Shown: positions 50,908 to 59,666 of the stretch, piece by piece
Layout: each line of letters begins with the position of its first letter
Position numbering within the stretch: position 1 is the stretch's first letter
Notes under the pieces: model-generated
Seen by the model: the letters and a program-made list of their open reading frames with translations, nothing else
The model's database searches: none
What the model was told of the DNA's origin: nothing
DNA from: Chryseobacterium wanjuense
GTDB taxonomy: Bacteria; Bacteroidota; Bacteroidia; Flavobacteriales; Weeksellaceae
Assembly (NCBI RefSeq): GCF_900111495.1
Contig: NZ_FOIU01000002.1
Location: forward strand, 372,001-436,000
Direction of reading: 5' to 3'
Length of the DNA stretch: 64,000 bases
Position numbers and translations under genes: made by a program

Positions 50908-51276
50908 TTAAAATTCATTTTCAACCTTTGTAATGACAGCGTCACCCCAAAGTTCCTCTATATCATAGTACTCCCGTACCTGTTTTTGAAAAATATGAAC
51001 TACCACTGAGACGTAATCTACCAAAACCCACATTGCGTTTTCTGTACCTTCTACGTGCCAAGGTCTTTCTTTTAATTCGTTTCTCACTTTTTTCTCAACA
51101 CTTCCTGCCAGTGCGGCTACCTGCGTGTTGGAATTTCCGCTACATATCACAAACGTCTCTGCTACCGAGTTTTCAATGTTTGAAAGATCAAAGATCATAA
51201 TGTCCTCACCCTTTACATCCTGAATAGCCTCAACGATTTTATCTAATAGTTCTTGTTTTTCTGCTGTTTTATTCAT
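50908..51276 (-). CDS. rsfS: Ribosome silencing factor RsfS
   Basis: A 122-residue RsfS/Iojap-family protein. It binds ribosomal protein uL14 and prevents joining of the subunits when nutrients are scarce. The family motifs are complete: VKGEDIMIFDLSNIENSVAE, TFVICSGNSNTQVAALAGSV, ERPWHVEGTENAMWVLVDY and VSVVVHIFQKQVREYYDIEE, ending LWGDA. It is the first gene of the rsfS-ftsH operon, with the box TAAATTTG (51303-51296) 19 nt upstream. It is divergent from birA. Confidence 0.95.
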   Translation of the reverse strand: MNKTAEKQELLDKIVEAIQDVKGEDIMIFDLSNIENSVAETFVICSGNSNTQVAALAGSVEKKVRNELKERPWHVEGTENAMWVLVDYVSVVVHIFQKQVREYYDIEELWGDAVITKVENEF

Positions 51277-51295
51277 TAAAAAATACTATAATCTG

Positions 51296-51303
51296 CAAAT
51301 TTA
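51296..51303 (-). promoter_or_regulatory. -7 box of the rsfS-ftsH operon
   Basis: TAAATTTG on the minus strand, 19 nt before the ATG at 51276. Confidence 0.6.
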
Positions 51304-51326
51304 TTGTTTTTCTTTTACTTTAGCCT

Positions 51327-51334
51327 TACTTTTG
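51327..51334 (+). promoter_or_regulatory. -7 box of birA
   Basis: TACTTTTG, 28 nt before the ATG at 51363, divergent from rsfS. Confidence 0.5.
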
Positions 51335-51362
51335 AGCCCCGAAAGTCTTAAAGTTTTCTTAA

Positions 51363-52076
51363 ATGAGTCAACTATTTTACCTGAAAGAATGCTCTTCTAC
51401 TAATGACGAAATTTCAAAGTTTTTACTTTATGAAAATTCAGATTTTGTTACTTTGTATACATTCAATCAAACCAAAGGCCGCGGTCAGTACGGAAATACG
51501 TGGTCTTCAACCGCTGAAAAAAATTTAGCTTATACCTTGGCTGTAAAGACGGAGCACTTCATGCTTTCAGATTTCATGTTCAATTATTATACCGCAATCG
51601 TTATCAGGGATTATCTTGCCAATTTGACTGAAAACGATGTAAAAATAAAGTGGCCGAACGATATTATTCTTAAAAATAAAAAAATCGTCGGAATTTTAAT
51701 TGAAAAGAAAAAAATTAACCAAAATAATTATTTCATCATCGGAGCCGGCTTCAATATTTTGCAGGAAGATTTTGATGAAATTTCCAATGCTGGATCACTT
51801 TTAACGCAGACCGGCAGACATTTCGACCTTGAAGAATTCACTTTAAACCTCAATGATTTTCTTATCAAAAGACTTCAGAATATCCCTTCCGAAGAAGAAA
51901 TTATGAGACTTTTTAATGCCCATTTATTCCGGAAAGATGAGATTTCGGTTTTTGAACTGGACAAAACGCGCCAAAATGGCATCATAAGATACGCCGACGA
52001 AAAAGGAGAACTCTGGATCGAACTCGAAGACGGAATTTGCTCATTTTATCACAAAGAAATAAAACTATTTTACTGA
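51363..52076 (+). CDS. birA: Biotin--[acetyl-CoA-carboxylase] ligase (monofunctional BirA)
   Basis: A 237-residue biotin protein ligase, which activates biotin with ATP and attaches it to the biotin carrier of acetyl-CoA carboxylase. Motifs are FNQTKGRGQYGNTWSS (nucleotide/biotin loop), VKIKWPNDIILKNKKIVGIL and YFIIGAGFNI. No N-terminal helix-turn-helix domain is present, so unlike E. coli BirA it should not act as a repressor. The C-terminal domain is short (DKTRQNGIIRYADEKGELWI). Its last 7 nt overlap the end of the LptF/G gene on the other strand. Confidence 0.93.
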   Translation: MSQLFYLKECSSTNDEISKFLLYENSDFVTLYTFNQTKGRGQYGNTWSSTAEKNLAYTLAVKTEHFMLSDFMFNYYTAIVIRDYLANLTENDVKIKWPNDIILKNKKIVGILIEKKKINQNNYFIIGAGFNILQEDFDEISNAGSLLTQTGRHFDLEEFTLNLNDFLIKRLQNIPSEEEIMRLFNAHLFRKDEISVFELDKTRQNGIIRYADEKGELWIELEDGICSFYHKEIKLFY

Positions 52077-53182
52077 TTCGCTCTTTTCAGGTATAAATAC
52101 GCTGCAAGCGGGAAAAAAGCAATATTCGGAAGCCACATCGCCAATGCCGGAGATATGCTTTTGTTTTCGGAAACTACTTTCAAAGCTTCGAATGAAAATA
52201 CGAAAACGAACGCCAGGGAAATCCCCAAAGCCAGGTTAATTCCCAATCCTCCACGTTTTTTCTGTGAAGAAAGAGAAAGCGCCAAAAACGTCAGGATGAT
52301 AATGGAAATCGGCATCGCTGTCCGCTGATGAAGCTCATTAAGATGGGCATTCAGGTTGCTGTTTCCTTTTTCCTTTTCTCTTTTGATGAATTTTAAAAGT
52401 TCCGGAGTGGTTTTATTTTGTCCTAAAAGCTCGTTCGGGAAAAGCTCTTCCGGATTGTGTCCGAAGCTTTTCTTTAAATCAAAGCCATTGGCAAGCTTCT
52501 CCGTATCGTTTTTATTGATTGTTTTTTCTGCGTAAGAATTTAAGACAAACAGTTTTTTATCTTTATCCCAAGTAACATCTGAGGCTTTGAGTTCGTACGT
52601 CAATCTTCTGTTTTTATCAAACTTCTGATAGACAAATCCTGAACCTCTTTTTTCCCTTTTATTCCAGGAATTAATGAAAATATATTCTGTTTTGCTCAAC
52701 TGTGCAGAAACAGGAGCCGTTCCTAAAACCTTTTCCTTGTTGGTCGCATTATAAGTATACGCTTCCAGCTGATTTTTCTGGATATTTGCCCAAGGCAGCA
52801 CAAAGTGATTGACTCCCAAAGAGATCGTTGCAATAAACAAAGATGTTAAAAGATAAGGTCTTGCAAAGCGATGGAAACTCGCACCACTACTGATGACGGC
52901 AACAATTTCCGTATTATTTGCCATTCTCGATGTAAAATAAATCACCGAAATGAATACCAGAATTGAGAGGAAAGTCATGACCAGGTTGATGATCCAGAAC
53001 GGGTAGAAATGAACCAAAAAATACGTCAGATTAAGCTTTGCATCGATCGCCGTAGCATTCTCGATTCTCGGGATTTTCTGCTGAACGTCGATCACGAGTA
53101 CAACTATAGACAGCAATATCAGCATGAAACTGAATGTTCCAAGATATTTTTTTACGATATATCGGTCTATAATTTTTAACAT
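52070..53182 (-). CDS. LptF/LptG-family permease
   Basis: A 370-residue inner-membrane permease of the YjgP/YjgQ family, which with LptB extracts lipopolysaccharide. The N-terminus MLKIIDRYIVKKYLGTFSFM is typical. A set of three N-terminal helices is followed by a periplasmic beta-jellyroll (about residues 125-270) and three C-terminal helices (MPISIIILTFLALSLSSQKK). Whether it is LptF or LptG cannot be said from one copy. The gene is 10 nt after tgt and overlaps birA by 7 nt at the tail; no terminator is visible in that overlap. Confidence 0.88.
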   Translation of the reverse strand: MLKIIDRYIVKKYLGTFSFMLILLSIVVLVIDVQQKIPRIENATAIDAKLNLTYFLVHFYPFWIINLVMTFLSILVFISVIYFTSRMANNTEIVAVISSGASFHRFARPYLLTSLFIATISLGVNHFVLPWANIQKNQLEAYTYNATNKEKVLGTAPVSAQLSKTEYIFINSWNKREKRGSGFVYQKFDKNRRLTYELKASDVTWDKDKKLFVLNSYAEKTINKNDTEKLANGFDLKKSFGHNPEELFPNELLGQNKTTPELLKFIKREKEKGNSNLNAHLNELHQRTAMPISIIILTFLALSLSSQKKRGGLGINLALGISLAFVFVFSFEALKVVSENKSISPALAMWLPNIAFFPLAAYLYLKRANQ

Positions 53183-53192
53183 AAATCCTATT

Positions 53193-54326
53193 TTAAAGTC
53201 TTTGTCTAAGCACCGGAACCACAGAATTCTTCCATTCGTAGAAATCTCCTGCCATAATGTGTTCTCTGGCCACTTTTACAAGATCCAAATAAAACGCTAA
53301 ATTATGAATTGAAGCAATTTGTTTGGCCAAATATTCTTTAGAAACGAATAAATGTCTCAAATATGCTTTCGAATATTCTTTATCTACGAAACTTGTTCCA
53401 AACTCATCCAAAGGCGAAAAATCTTTTTTCCACTTTTCATTTTTAAGATTCATCACGCCTTTCCAAGTGAAAAGCATGGCGTTTCTTGCATTTCTCGTCG
53501 GCATTACACAATCCATCATATCGATTCCCAAACCGATGGATTCCAGAATGTTCCACGGAGTTCCCACTCCCATTAAATATCTTGGTTTTTCCTTTGGTAA
53601 AATATCGGTAACCTCATCCGTAATTCTGTACATTTCCTCTTCAGGCTCCCCTACGGAAAGTCCTCCGATGGCATTTCCTTCCGCACCGGCTTCAGAAATT
53701 ACTTCAGCAGAAATTTTTCTTAAATCTGAATAGGTTGATCCCTGAACAATAGGGAAAAGTCTTTGTTTGTAACCGTATAATTCAGGATTATTTTCAGTCC
53801 ATTCGATGCATCTTTTCAACCAGCGATGCGTAAGCTCCATTGATAATTTGGCCTGATTGTATTCGCAAGGATAAGCAACACATTCATCAAAAGCCATAAA
53901 AATATCGGCTCCGATCTGTCTTTGGATCTCCATTGATTTTTCCGGAGAAAACATGTGATAACTTCCGTCGATATGAGATTTGAATCTTGCTCCTTCCTCC
54001 GACATTTTTCGGCTACTTGCCAGGGAAAACACCTGAAAACCTCCCGAATCCGTAAGAATAGGAAGATCCCAGTTCATGAATTTGTGCAAACCTCCTGCAT
54101 CCTGCATCGTTTCCATGCCCGGACGAAGGTATAAATGATACGTGTTCCCCAAAATAATCTGGGCTTTTATGTCTTCTTTTAATTCTCTTTGGTGAACTGT
54201 CTTTACGCTGGCAACAGTTCCTACAGGCATAAAAATCGGCGTCTGGATTTTACCGTGATCTGTGGTAAGTTCTCCTGCTCTAGCCTTCCCCTCCGAGGTT
54301 TTTTCTATAGTAAAAAATTTCTGCAT
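53193..54326 (-). CDS. tgt: Queuine tRNA-ribosyltransferase, lacking the usual zinc cysteines
   Basis: A 377-residue enzyme that exchanges guanine 34 for preQ1 in tRNAs decoding Asn, Asp, His and Tyr. Asp93 (PILTDSGGFQVFSL) and the nucleophile Asp272 (DMMDCVMPTRNARN) are present. In the C-terminal region the CxCxxC zinc ligands of E. coli are absent: residues 307-319 read DEFGTSFVDKEYS with no Cys, although the following AYLRHL and the His341 (SIHNL) are kept. The fold must be stabilised another way. It sits between DUF4296 and the LptF/G permease in a minus-strand run. Confidence 0.93.
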   Translation of the reverse strand: MQKFFTIEKTSEGKARAGELTTDHGKIQTPIFMPVGTVASVKTVHQRELKEDIKAQIILGNTYHLYLRPGMETMQDAGGLHKFMNWDLPILTDSGGFQVFSLASSRKMSEEGARFKSHIDGSYHMFSPEKSMEIQRQIGADIFMAFDECVAYPCEYNQAKLSMELTHRWLKRCIEWTENNPELYGYKQRLFPIVQGSTYSDLRKISAEVISEAGAEGNAIGGLSVGEPEEEMYRITDEVTDILPKEKPRYLMGVGTPWNILESIGLGIDMMDCVMPTRNARNAMLFTWKGVMNLKNEKWKKDFSPLDEFGTSFVDKEYSKAYLRHLFVSKEYLAKQIASIHNLAFYLDLVKVAREHIMAGDFYEWKNSVVPVLRQRL

Positions 54327-54335
54327 TTTTAAAAA

Positions 54336-54707
54336 TTATCTTGCGAAAGTCGGCAAATTCTGGTTCTTCTTCAGTTTCTCCTTTACATATTTGTCCGCTT
54401 TCGGATCTTTTTCCAATACTATTTTTTGTGCTTCTTCTGCAATTCCGTTCATCTTTTCTTTAACTACATAATATTTAAAGCTCTGAACAAAATCATCGGG
54501 TTTTACATTATGTGTTTTAAGGACATATCTTGTTCCCGCTTCCAGATTTGAATTCGGATACATGAACGTTGCCTGATCATTGATCGATAAATCGGCCAAA
54601 ATTTCCGCCATCTGATCTTTCGGGATAAGATTTTTAGGCTTGTCGATATAATCTCCTCCGCAGGAAACGACAAAAATTAACAAAAAAATGAAGATCAGCT
54701 TTTTCAT
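54336..54707 (-). CDS. DUF4296 lipoprotein
   Basis: A 123-residue lipoprotein. The ATG at 54707 gives MKKLIFIFLLIFVVSC directly (Cys16), and its first bases overlap the stop of the mannosyltransferase gene (ATGA overlap). The DUF4296 core is IPKDQMAEILADLSINDQAT, followed by YVLKTHNVKPDDFVQSFKYY. The function is unknown. The tail is Lys-rich (VKEKLKKNQNLPTFAR). It lies 9 nt before tgt, so it is translated from the same message. Confidence 0.85.
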   Translation of the reverse strand: MKKLIFIFLLIFVVSCGGDYIDKPKNLIPKDQMAEILADLSINDQATFMYPNSNLEAGTRYVLKTHNVKPDDFVQSFKYYVVKEKMNGIAEEAQKIVLEKDPKADKYVKEKLKKNQNLPTFAR

Positions 54708-55420
54708 AACCTGTTGATTATTGATTTCCATTTTAAATTTAAAACTCCAAAAACCGCTTCATGAATGATTCCTCCATTCATTTTGCTTTCTCCTAAAATT
54801 CTGTTTGTAAAAATAATAGGTACTTCCACAATTCTGAATCCTTTTTTAAAAGCCCTGAATTTCATTTCAATCTGAAATCCATAACCTTTTAACCTTACAT
54901 TATCCAAACCTATTTCTTCCAATACTCTTCTTGAAAAACAAACGAAACCTGCCGTTGTATCGTGAATCGGAAGACCTAAAATGAATCTTACATATTTTGA
55001 GGCAAAATAAGACAGCAAAACCCTTCCCATCGGCCAGTTTACCACGTTTACTCCTTTAGAATAACGTGATCCGATCGCCATATCTGCATTTTTACATGCT
55101 TCAAATAATTTCGGCAGATCATTCGGGTTGTGAGAAAAATCGGCATCCATCTCAAAAATATAATCGTATTGGTTTTCAATTGCCCATTTAAAACCATGAA
55201 TATATGCTTTCCCCAAACCGTCTTTCACATGTCTTATCGACAAATGAAGATAGTGCGGAAACCTTCTCTGCAGGTCTTTTACTACTTCTGCCGTTCCATC
55301 GGGAGACGTATCATCCACGACCAAAACATGAAAGTCATCATCCAATGCAAAAACCGCGGAAATAATATTTTCAATATTTTCCTTTTCGTTGTAAGTTGGG
55401 ATTATGACCAGTTTTTTCAT
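54704..55420 (-). CDS. Polyprenol monophosphomannose synthase-like glycosyltransferase
   Basis: A 238-residue GT-A glycosyltransferase (family 2, DPM1-like), which moves a sugar, usually mannose from GDP-mannose, to polyprenyl phosphate. I start it at the ATG at 55420 (MKKLVIIPTYNEKENIENII); the longer frame runs past the promoter. Motifs are VLVVDDTSPDGTAEVV, DYIFEMDADFSHNP (metal-binding DAD), GSRYSKGVNVVNWP and PIHDTTAGFVCFSRRVLEEI. There is no C-terminal membrane domain, as in the short DPM1 type. The TATCTTTG box is 9 nt before the ATG. It is the first gene of a run with DUF4296, tgt and the LptF/G permease. Confidence 0.9.
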   Translation of the reverse strand: MKKLVIIPTYNEKENIENIISAVFALDDDFHVLVVDDTSPDGTAEVVKDLQRRFPHYLHLSIRHVKDGLGKAYIHGFKWAIENQYDYIFEMDADFSHNPNDLPKLFEACKNADMAIGSRYSKGVNVVNWPMGRVLLSYFASKYVRFILGLPIHDTTAGFVCFSRRVLEEIGLDNVRLKGYGFQIEMKFRAFKKGFRIVEVPIIFTNRILGESKMNGGIIHEAVFGVLNLKWKSIINRL

Positions 55421-55429
55421 TTCAGTTTG

Positions 55430-55437
55430 CAAAGATA
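55430..55437 (-). promoter_or_regulatory. -7 box of the mannosyltransferase-DUF4296-tgt-LptF/G run
   Basis: TATCTTTG on the minus strand, 9 nt before the ATG at 55420. Confidence 0.6.
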
Positions 55438-55474
55438 GTTTATTTAACCTTTTTATTTTATACAAAATAATCTA

Positions 55475-55482
55475 TAATTTTG
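55475..55482 (+). promoter_or_regulatory. -7 box of the DUF4271 gene
   Basis: TAATTTTG, 14 nt before the TTG at 55497, divergent from the minus-strand run. Confidence 0.5.
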
Positions 55483-55496
55483 CAAAAAACATTCCG

Positions 55497-56165
55497 TTGC
55501 CGTTATCACAAAATATTACAAATCATATAAGAATACCTGAGAACAACGATTGGGTGATCTTTATATTGCTGGGCTGCATCTTTTTATACCTTTTTATGAT
55601 GAATGTCATAGAAAGAGAGGCCAACCTGAAAGACTTTCTGCTTCAAAAATATTTCGATGCAAGCAATAACCTGCCGAGCTGGGTGATCACTTCCTGTGTG
55701 ACAGTGCTTACATTGTCGGTTCTCATCTCACAATACATACCTATTGTGCCAAAATATATTGCAGATTTGCATATTTTAGGGTATCAACTGAATAAATTTG
55801 GGTTTTGTTTAATAGCAATTGTATTTTTTTACTTAATAAAATCAACTTTAGGATTTTTATTTTTCCAAAGTATAGGTGACGGCAAAAGATGGTCTATTTT
55901 TTATTTTACCTCTACAAAATTTTACTTCATTCTGTCATTTTTGTTAATAATTTTATGTGTAACCCACTATTATTTCCCGATAGACAGAAATAAAATGTTT
56001 TTATACTATTTAATATTCTTTTCTTTCGTCTTCATTTTCAAGGTTTTTTTCTATTTATTTCACAAGAACAACATCTTACCTGAAAAATGGTATTATAAAT
56101 TTTTGTATATTTGCACCCTCCAAATCGCACCACTTTTGTTGCTTTGGAAATTATTATTTTTTTAA
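55497..56165 (+). CDS. DUF4271 membrane protein
   Basis: A 222-residue membrane protein with about six helices. The likely start is the TTG at 55497 (MPLSQNITNHIRIPENNDWV): the -7 box TAATTTTG lies 14 nt upstream, while the longer frame from 55404 would run back across that promoter and into the start of the opposite gene. DUF4271 is normally found beside the uroporphyrinogen-III synthase gene in this group, as here. Typical parts are VIFILLGCIFLYLF, NLPSWVITSCVTVLTLSVLI and IKSTLGFLFFQSIG. The function is unknown. Confidence 0.8.
   Translation: MPLSQNITNHIRIPENNDWVIFILLGCIFLYLFMMNVIEREANLKDFLLQKYFDASNNLPSWVITSCVTVLTLSVLISQYIPIVPKYIADLHILGYQLNKFGFCLIAIVFFYLIKSTLGFLFFQSIGDGKRWSIFYFTSTKFYFILSFLLIILCVTHYYFPIDRNKMFLYYLIFFSFVFIFKVFFYLFHKNNILPEKWYYKFLYICTLQIAPLLLLWKLLFF
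56106..56113 (+). promoter_or_regulatory. Possible internal promoter for hemD
   Basis: TATATTTG lies inside the last codons of the DUF4271 gene, 60 nt before the hemD ATG, and may give hemD its own transcript. Confidence 0.35.
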
Positions 56166-56173
56166 TAAAGTCA

Positions 56174-56917
56174 ATGATGAGAATAAAGTCTATATTGGTT
56201 TCTCAACCAGCACCTAGCGAGTCGTCTCCATACCTGGATATTGCGAAGAAGGAAAAGATAAAGATTGATTTCCGTCCTTTTATCCACGTCGAAGGAGTTG
56301 ACAACAAAGAACTAAGAACACAGAAGATTGATCTTACGCAATATACCGGAATTATTTTCACGAGTAAAAATGCGATAGACCATTACTTCAGATTAGCGGA
56401 AGAACTACGATTCACTGTGCCAGATACAATGAGGTATATCTGCCAGTCTGAAGCCATTGCGAATTATCTTCAAAAACATATTGTTTACAGAAAAAGAAAG
56501 ATCAGTTTTGGGGAGAAAAACTTCTCGGATCTGCTTCCTCTTTTCAAAAAATTCCCGACTGAGAAATATCTCCTTCCGTCTTCGGATGTGTTGAGCCCGG
56601 ATATCGTAAAAACAATGGATACAGCAAATGTAGACTGGACAAGAGCCATCATGTACAGAACGGTTTGCAGCGATCTTACGGATATTACCATTAAAGATTA
56701 CGATATGCTGATTTTCTTCAGCCCGCAAGGAATTAAGTCATTACAACAAAATTTCCCGGACTTCAAGCAGGAGGAAACTAAAATCGGTGTTTTCGGAAAC
56801 ACAACGTTAGCTGCAGCAGAAGAAGCAGGATTAAAAGTAGATTTAATGGCTCCTACAAAGGAAACTCCGTCTATGACCATGGCATTGGAAAAATATATTA
56901 AAGCGCTTCACAAGTAA
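56174..56917 (+). CDS. hemD: Uroporphyrinogen-III synthase
   Basis: A 247-residue HEM4-family enzyme that closes and isomerises hydroxymethylbilane to uroporphyrinogen III in heme synthesis. Two ATG codons at 56174 and 56177 open it (MMRIKSILVSQPAPSESSPY); the frame continues upstream but only within the DUF4271 gene. HEM4 features are VSQPAP, TQYTGIIFTSKNAIDHYFRL in the first lobe, the hinge with YLLPSSDVLSPDI, YDMLIFFSPQGIKSLQQNFP and IGVFGNTTLAAAEEAGLKVD in the second. It is 8 nt after DUF4271 and ends in a terminator. No other heme-pathway gene is nearby. Confidence 0.88.
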   Translation: MMRIKSILVSQPAPSESSPYLDIAKKEKIKIDFRPFIHVEGVDNKELRTQKIDLTQYTGIIFTSKNAIDHYFRLAEELRFTVPDTMRYICQSEAIANYLQKHIVYRKRKISFGEKNFSDLLPLFKKFPTEKYLLPSSDVLSPDIVKTMDTANVDWTRAIMYRTVCSDLTDITIKDYDMLIFFSPQGIKSLQQNFPDFKQEETKIGVFGNTTLAAAEEAGLKVDLMAPTKETPSMTMALEKYIKALHK

Positions 56918-56939
56918 ACTTTAATACAAAATATAAAAG

Positions 56940-56977
56940 AACCGTCTTTTCAAGTAAGGAAAGATGGTTTTTTTTTA
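56940..56977 (+). terminator. Rho-independent terminator after hemD
   Basis: AACCGTCTTTTC and GAAAGATGGTT form an imperfect stem followed by a long T run. Confidence 0.75.
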
Positions 56978-57005
56978 ACTAAATTTGAACAAGAATTAAT
57001 ATTGA

Positions 57006-59048
57006 ATGGAAGCTCCACAAGCAAAAAAGATAGAAAAAACACTCGAAATACACGGAGATAAAAGGATTGACAATTATTTTTGGCTTAATGAAAGAGAAAA
57101 TCCCAAAGTCATCAAATATCTGGAAGAAGAAAATGCTTACGCAGATTTTATAATGAAAGATACCGAGCAGCTTCAGGAAGACCTTTTTGAGGAAATGAAA
57201 GCCCGCTATAAAAAAGATGATGAATCTTTGCCGTACTTTTTTAATGAATACTGGTACATCGTCCGCTATGAAGAAGGAAAAGAATACCCTATTTTTTGCA
57301 GAAAATATAAAAGCTTAGACAACGAAGAAGAAATTGTTGTAGATGTCAATATTCTTGCGGAGGGTGAAAGCTATTTTGAAGTAGGAAGCGTTGCCGTTTC
57401 CCCGAATAATGAGCTTGCCTCTTTTTCAAGTGACAATGTAAGCCGCAGAATTTATTCGATTAATTTTAAAAATTTAAAAACAGGAGAAATTCTTCCTGAT
57501 ACCATTGAAAATACCACCGGAAAAGCAGTTTGGGCAAATGATAACGAACATGTTTTCTATATCAGAAAAGATGCAAGCTTGCGGGCATTTCAGGTGTACA
57601 GGCACAAACTGGGCACAGATTCTTCGGAAGATATTTTGATTTTCCATGAAGAGGATGAAACTTTTGATGTGAATGTTTTCAAGACAAAATCTTTGGAATA
57701 TATTTTCATTGCAAGCTCAAGTACGATTTCCGATGAACACAGATTTATTCCTTCAGATAATGTTTTTGCAGAGTGGACGATCATTCAGCCAAGAATCGAC
57801 GATCTGGAATATTCCGTAGAGCATTATGAAGATGAATTCTATATCATAACCAACGCAGACGACGCATTTAATTTTAAAATCGTAAAAACGAAAATCAATA
57901 ACTGCGGAATGGAAAACTGGGTAGATGTTATTCCTCACCGTCCGGAAGTATTATTGGAAGGCTTCGAAATTTTCAGACATTATCTTGTGCTTGAAGAAAG
58001 AGAAGAAGGGCTGCTGCAGATAAAAATTATCGCCGAAACGACTCAGGAATCCTATTATCTGCCTTTCTCAGATCCTACTTATACGGCGTATATTGGTGTT
58101 AATTTAGAATTTGACACGGAAGTTTTACGTTACGGCTATACTTCATTAACGCAGCCAAGTTCGACATACGAATATAATATGAAAGAAAAAACCACCGTAC
58201 TTCTGAAACAACAGGAAGTTCTGGGCGGGAAATTCTTCCCTGAAAATTATATTTCTGAAAGAATCTGGGCAGATTCCAGAGATGGAGAAACAAAAATTCC
58301 GATTTCTTTGGTCTACCACAAAGACACAAAAAGATCTGCAGATACTCCGCTGCTTTTATACGGTTACGGAAGCTACGGACACACTGTAGATGCCAGTTTT
58401 TCGAATGTGAGATTATCGATTTTAGACAGAGGATTTATTTACGCCATTGCCCATATCAGAGGGGGTGAATATCTGGGAAGAGAATGGTATGAAGACGGAA
58501 AAATGCTGTTTAAGAAAAATACCTTCTTTGATTTTATTGATGCCGGAAAACATTTAATTAAAGCAAATTATACCTCATCAAAACACCTTTACGCCATGGG
58601 CGGAAGCGCGGGAGGATTGCTTGTAGGTGCGGTAGTGAATTATGAACCGGCTTTATTCCACGGGATTGTGGCTCAGGTACCTTTTGTGGATGTGGTTACA
58701 ACGATGCTGGATGAGACGATTCCTTTAACAACCGGAGAATACGATGAATGGGGAAATCCCAACGATAAAGAATATTATGAGTATATGAAATCTTATTCGC
58801 CATACGACAATGTAGAAGCCAAAGATTATCCGCATATGCTGATCACAACAGGCTTGCACGATTCGCAGGTTCAATATTGGGAGCCTGCAAAATGGACGGC
58901 CAAATTGAGAGAATTAAAAACAGATAATAATATTTTAATTTTCAAAACCGACATGAGTGCAGGACACGGCGGTGCGAGCGGAAGATTTGAATCTTTGAAG
59001 GAAGATGCGCTGGAATATGCATTTTTGCTTATGATTGATAAAAAATAA
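57006..59048 (+). CDS. S9-family oligopeptidase (oligopeptidase B-like)
   Basis: A 680-residue serine peptidase of the prolyl oligopeptidase family. The N-terminal beta-propeller takes up about residues 70-400 and limits the site to short peptides. The catalytic domain carries LLYGYGSYGHTVDASFSNVR, the family motif RGGEYLGREWYEDGK, the nucleophile Ser534 in AMGGSAGGLLVGAVVN, Asp619 in TGLHDSQVQYWEP and His654 in SAGHGGASGRFE. The pattern and length fit oligopeptidase B, which cuts after basic residues. No signal peptide is seen, so it is cytoplasmic. It is a single gene. Confidence 0.92.
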   Translation: MEAPQAKKIEKTLEIHGDKRIDNYFWLNERENPKVIKYLEEENAYADFIMKDTEQLQEDLFEEMKARYKKDDESLPYFFNEYWYIVRYEEGKEYPIFCRKYKSLDNEEEIVVDVNILAEGESYFEVGSVAVSPNNELASFSSDNVSRRIYSINFKNLKTGEILPDTIENTTGKAVWANDNEHVFYIRKDASLRAFQVYRHKLGTDSSEDILIFHEEDETFDVNVFKTKSLEYIFIASSSTISDEHRFIPSDNVFAEWTIIQPRIDDLEYSVEHYEDEFYIITNADDAFNFKIVKTKINNCGMENWVDVIPHRPEVLLEGFEIFRHYLVLEEREEGLLQIKIIAETTQESYYLPFSDPTYTAYIGVNLEFDTEVLRYGYTSLTQPSSTYEYNMKEKTTVLLKQQEVLGGKFFPENYISERIWADSRDGETKIPISLVYHKDTKRSADTPLLLYGYGSYGHTVDASFSNVRLSILDRGFIYAIAHIRGGEYLGREWYEDGKMLFKKNTFFDFIDAGKHLIKANYTSSKHLYAMGGSAGGLLVGAVVNYEPALFHGIVAQVPFVDVVTTMLDETIPLTTGEYDEWGNPNDKEYYEYMKSYSPYDNVEAKDYPHMLITTGLHDSQVQYWEPAKWTAKLRELKTDNNILIFKTDMSAGHGGASGRFESLKEDALEYAFLLMIDKK

Positions 59049-59097
59049 CCATTTGGTTTAATTAACTTAAAATTCTATCAATTATCATTTACAAATT

Positions 59098-59442
59098 ATG
59101 ATTAACGAAGCTGAATATTGGCAAAAAATAGAACAATTTTTCATTGAAAATTTTGATACGGAAAAGAATGCTCCTATTGAAACATATTTGTTTTTAATAG
59201 GTCTTCAGGAATTGGGGAGCGGTCAACAGAAATACACGAAAGATGATAAGGTCAACTTACTTCATATCGCAGTCTGCAGATTGTTGGAACCTTTTGGATA
59301 TTACAAATTCTCGCATTATGATGATGACGGATATCCGCATTTTGAACCCCTGGAAGAACTTCCCGAGTTAAAACCCAATGAACAACAAATTCTAATGAAA
59401 AAAGCAATTATTCAATATTTTCAGGATGAAGAATTGATTTAA
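59098..59442 (+). CDS. Small conserved acidic protein of unknown function
   Basis: A 114-residue acidic protein with no signal peptide or membrane segment. It is mostly helical: EAEYWQKIEQFFIENF, ETYLFLIGLQELGSGQQKYT, KVNLLHIAVCRLLEPFGYY, then a turn FSHYDDDGYPHFEPLEELP and a closing helix LMKKAIIQYFQDEELI. I recognise it as a type of small conserved protein in this group but cannot name a family or a function. The ATG at 59098 gives a sensible N-terminus, and codon use matches its neighbours. A terminator follows. Confidence 0.7.
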   Translation: MINEAEYWQKIEQFFIENFDTEKNAPIETYLFLIGLQELGSGQQKYTKDDKVNLLHIAVCRLLEPFGYYKFSHYDDDGYPHFEPLEELPELKPNEQQILMKKAIIQYFQDEELI

Positions 59443-59460
59443 TTTGTTTTAAAATAAAAA

Positions 59461-59491
59461 AAATGGAGAGTAGTTTTACTTTCCATTTTTT
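59461..59491 (+). terminator. Rho-independent terminator
   Basis: AATGGAGAGT and ACTTTCCATT pair (one G-T pair) around a loop and run into TTTT. Confidence 0.75.
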
Positions 59492-59666
59492 GTTTTGATA
59501 AATGAAACCATTAAGATTTACATTAAGGAGTTCAGTTTAATTAAGATTATTGTTTTGATTTTAAGTTTTGGCTAAAACCAATTAGATTTATTTAAATTAA
59601 AAAACGGGCTTCCTTCGACGTAGGTCAGGATTATTTGTCCGTTCTTATTGATAAAATCTTGTTCTT

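Noticed and set aside
55404..55496. N-terminal extension of the DUF4271 protein from the ATG at 55404
   Set aside because: It would overlap the start of the opposite mannosyltransferase gene and both promoters; the TTG at 55497 fits the box at 55475.
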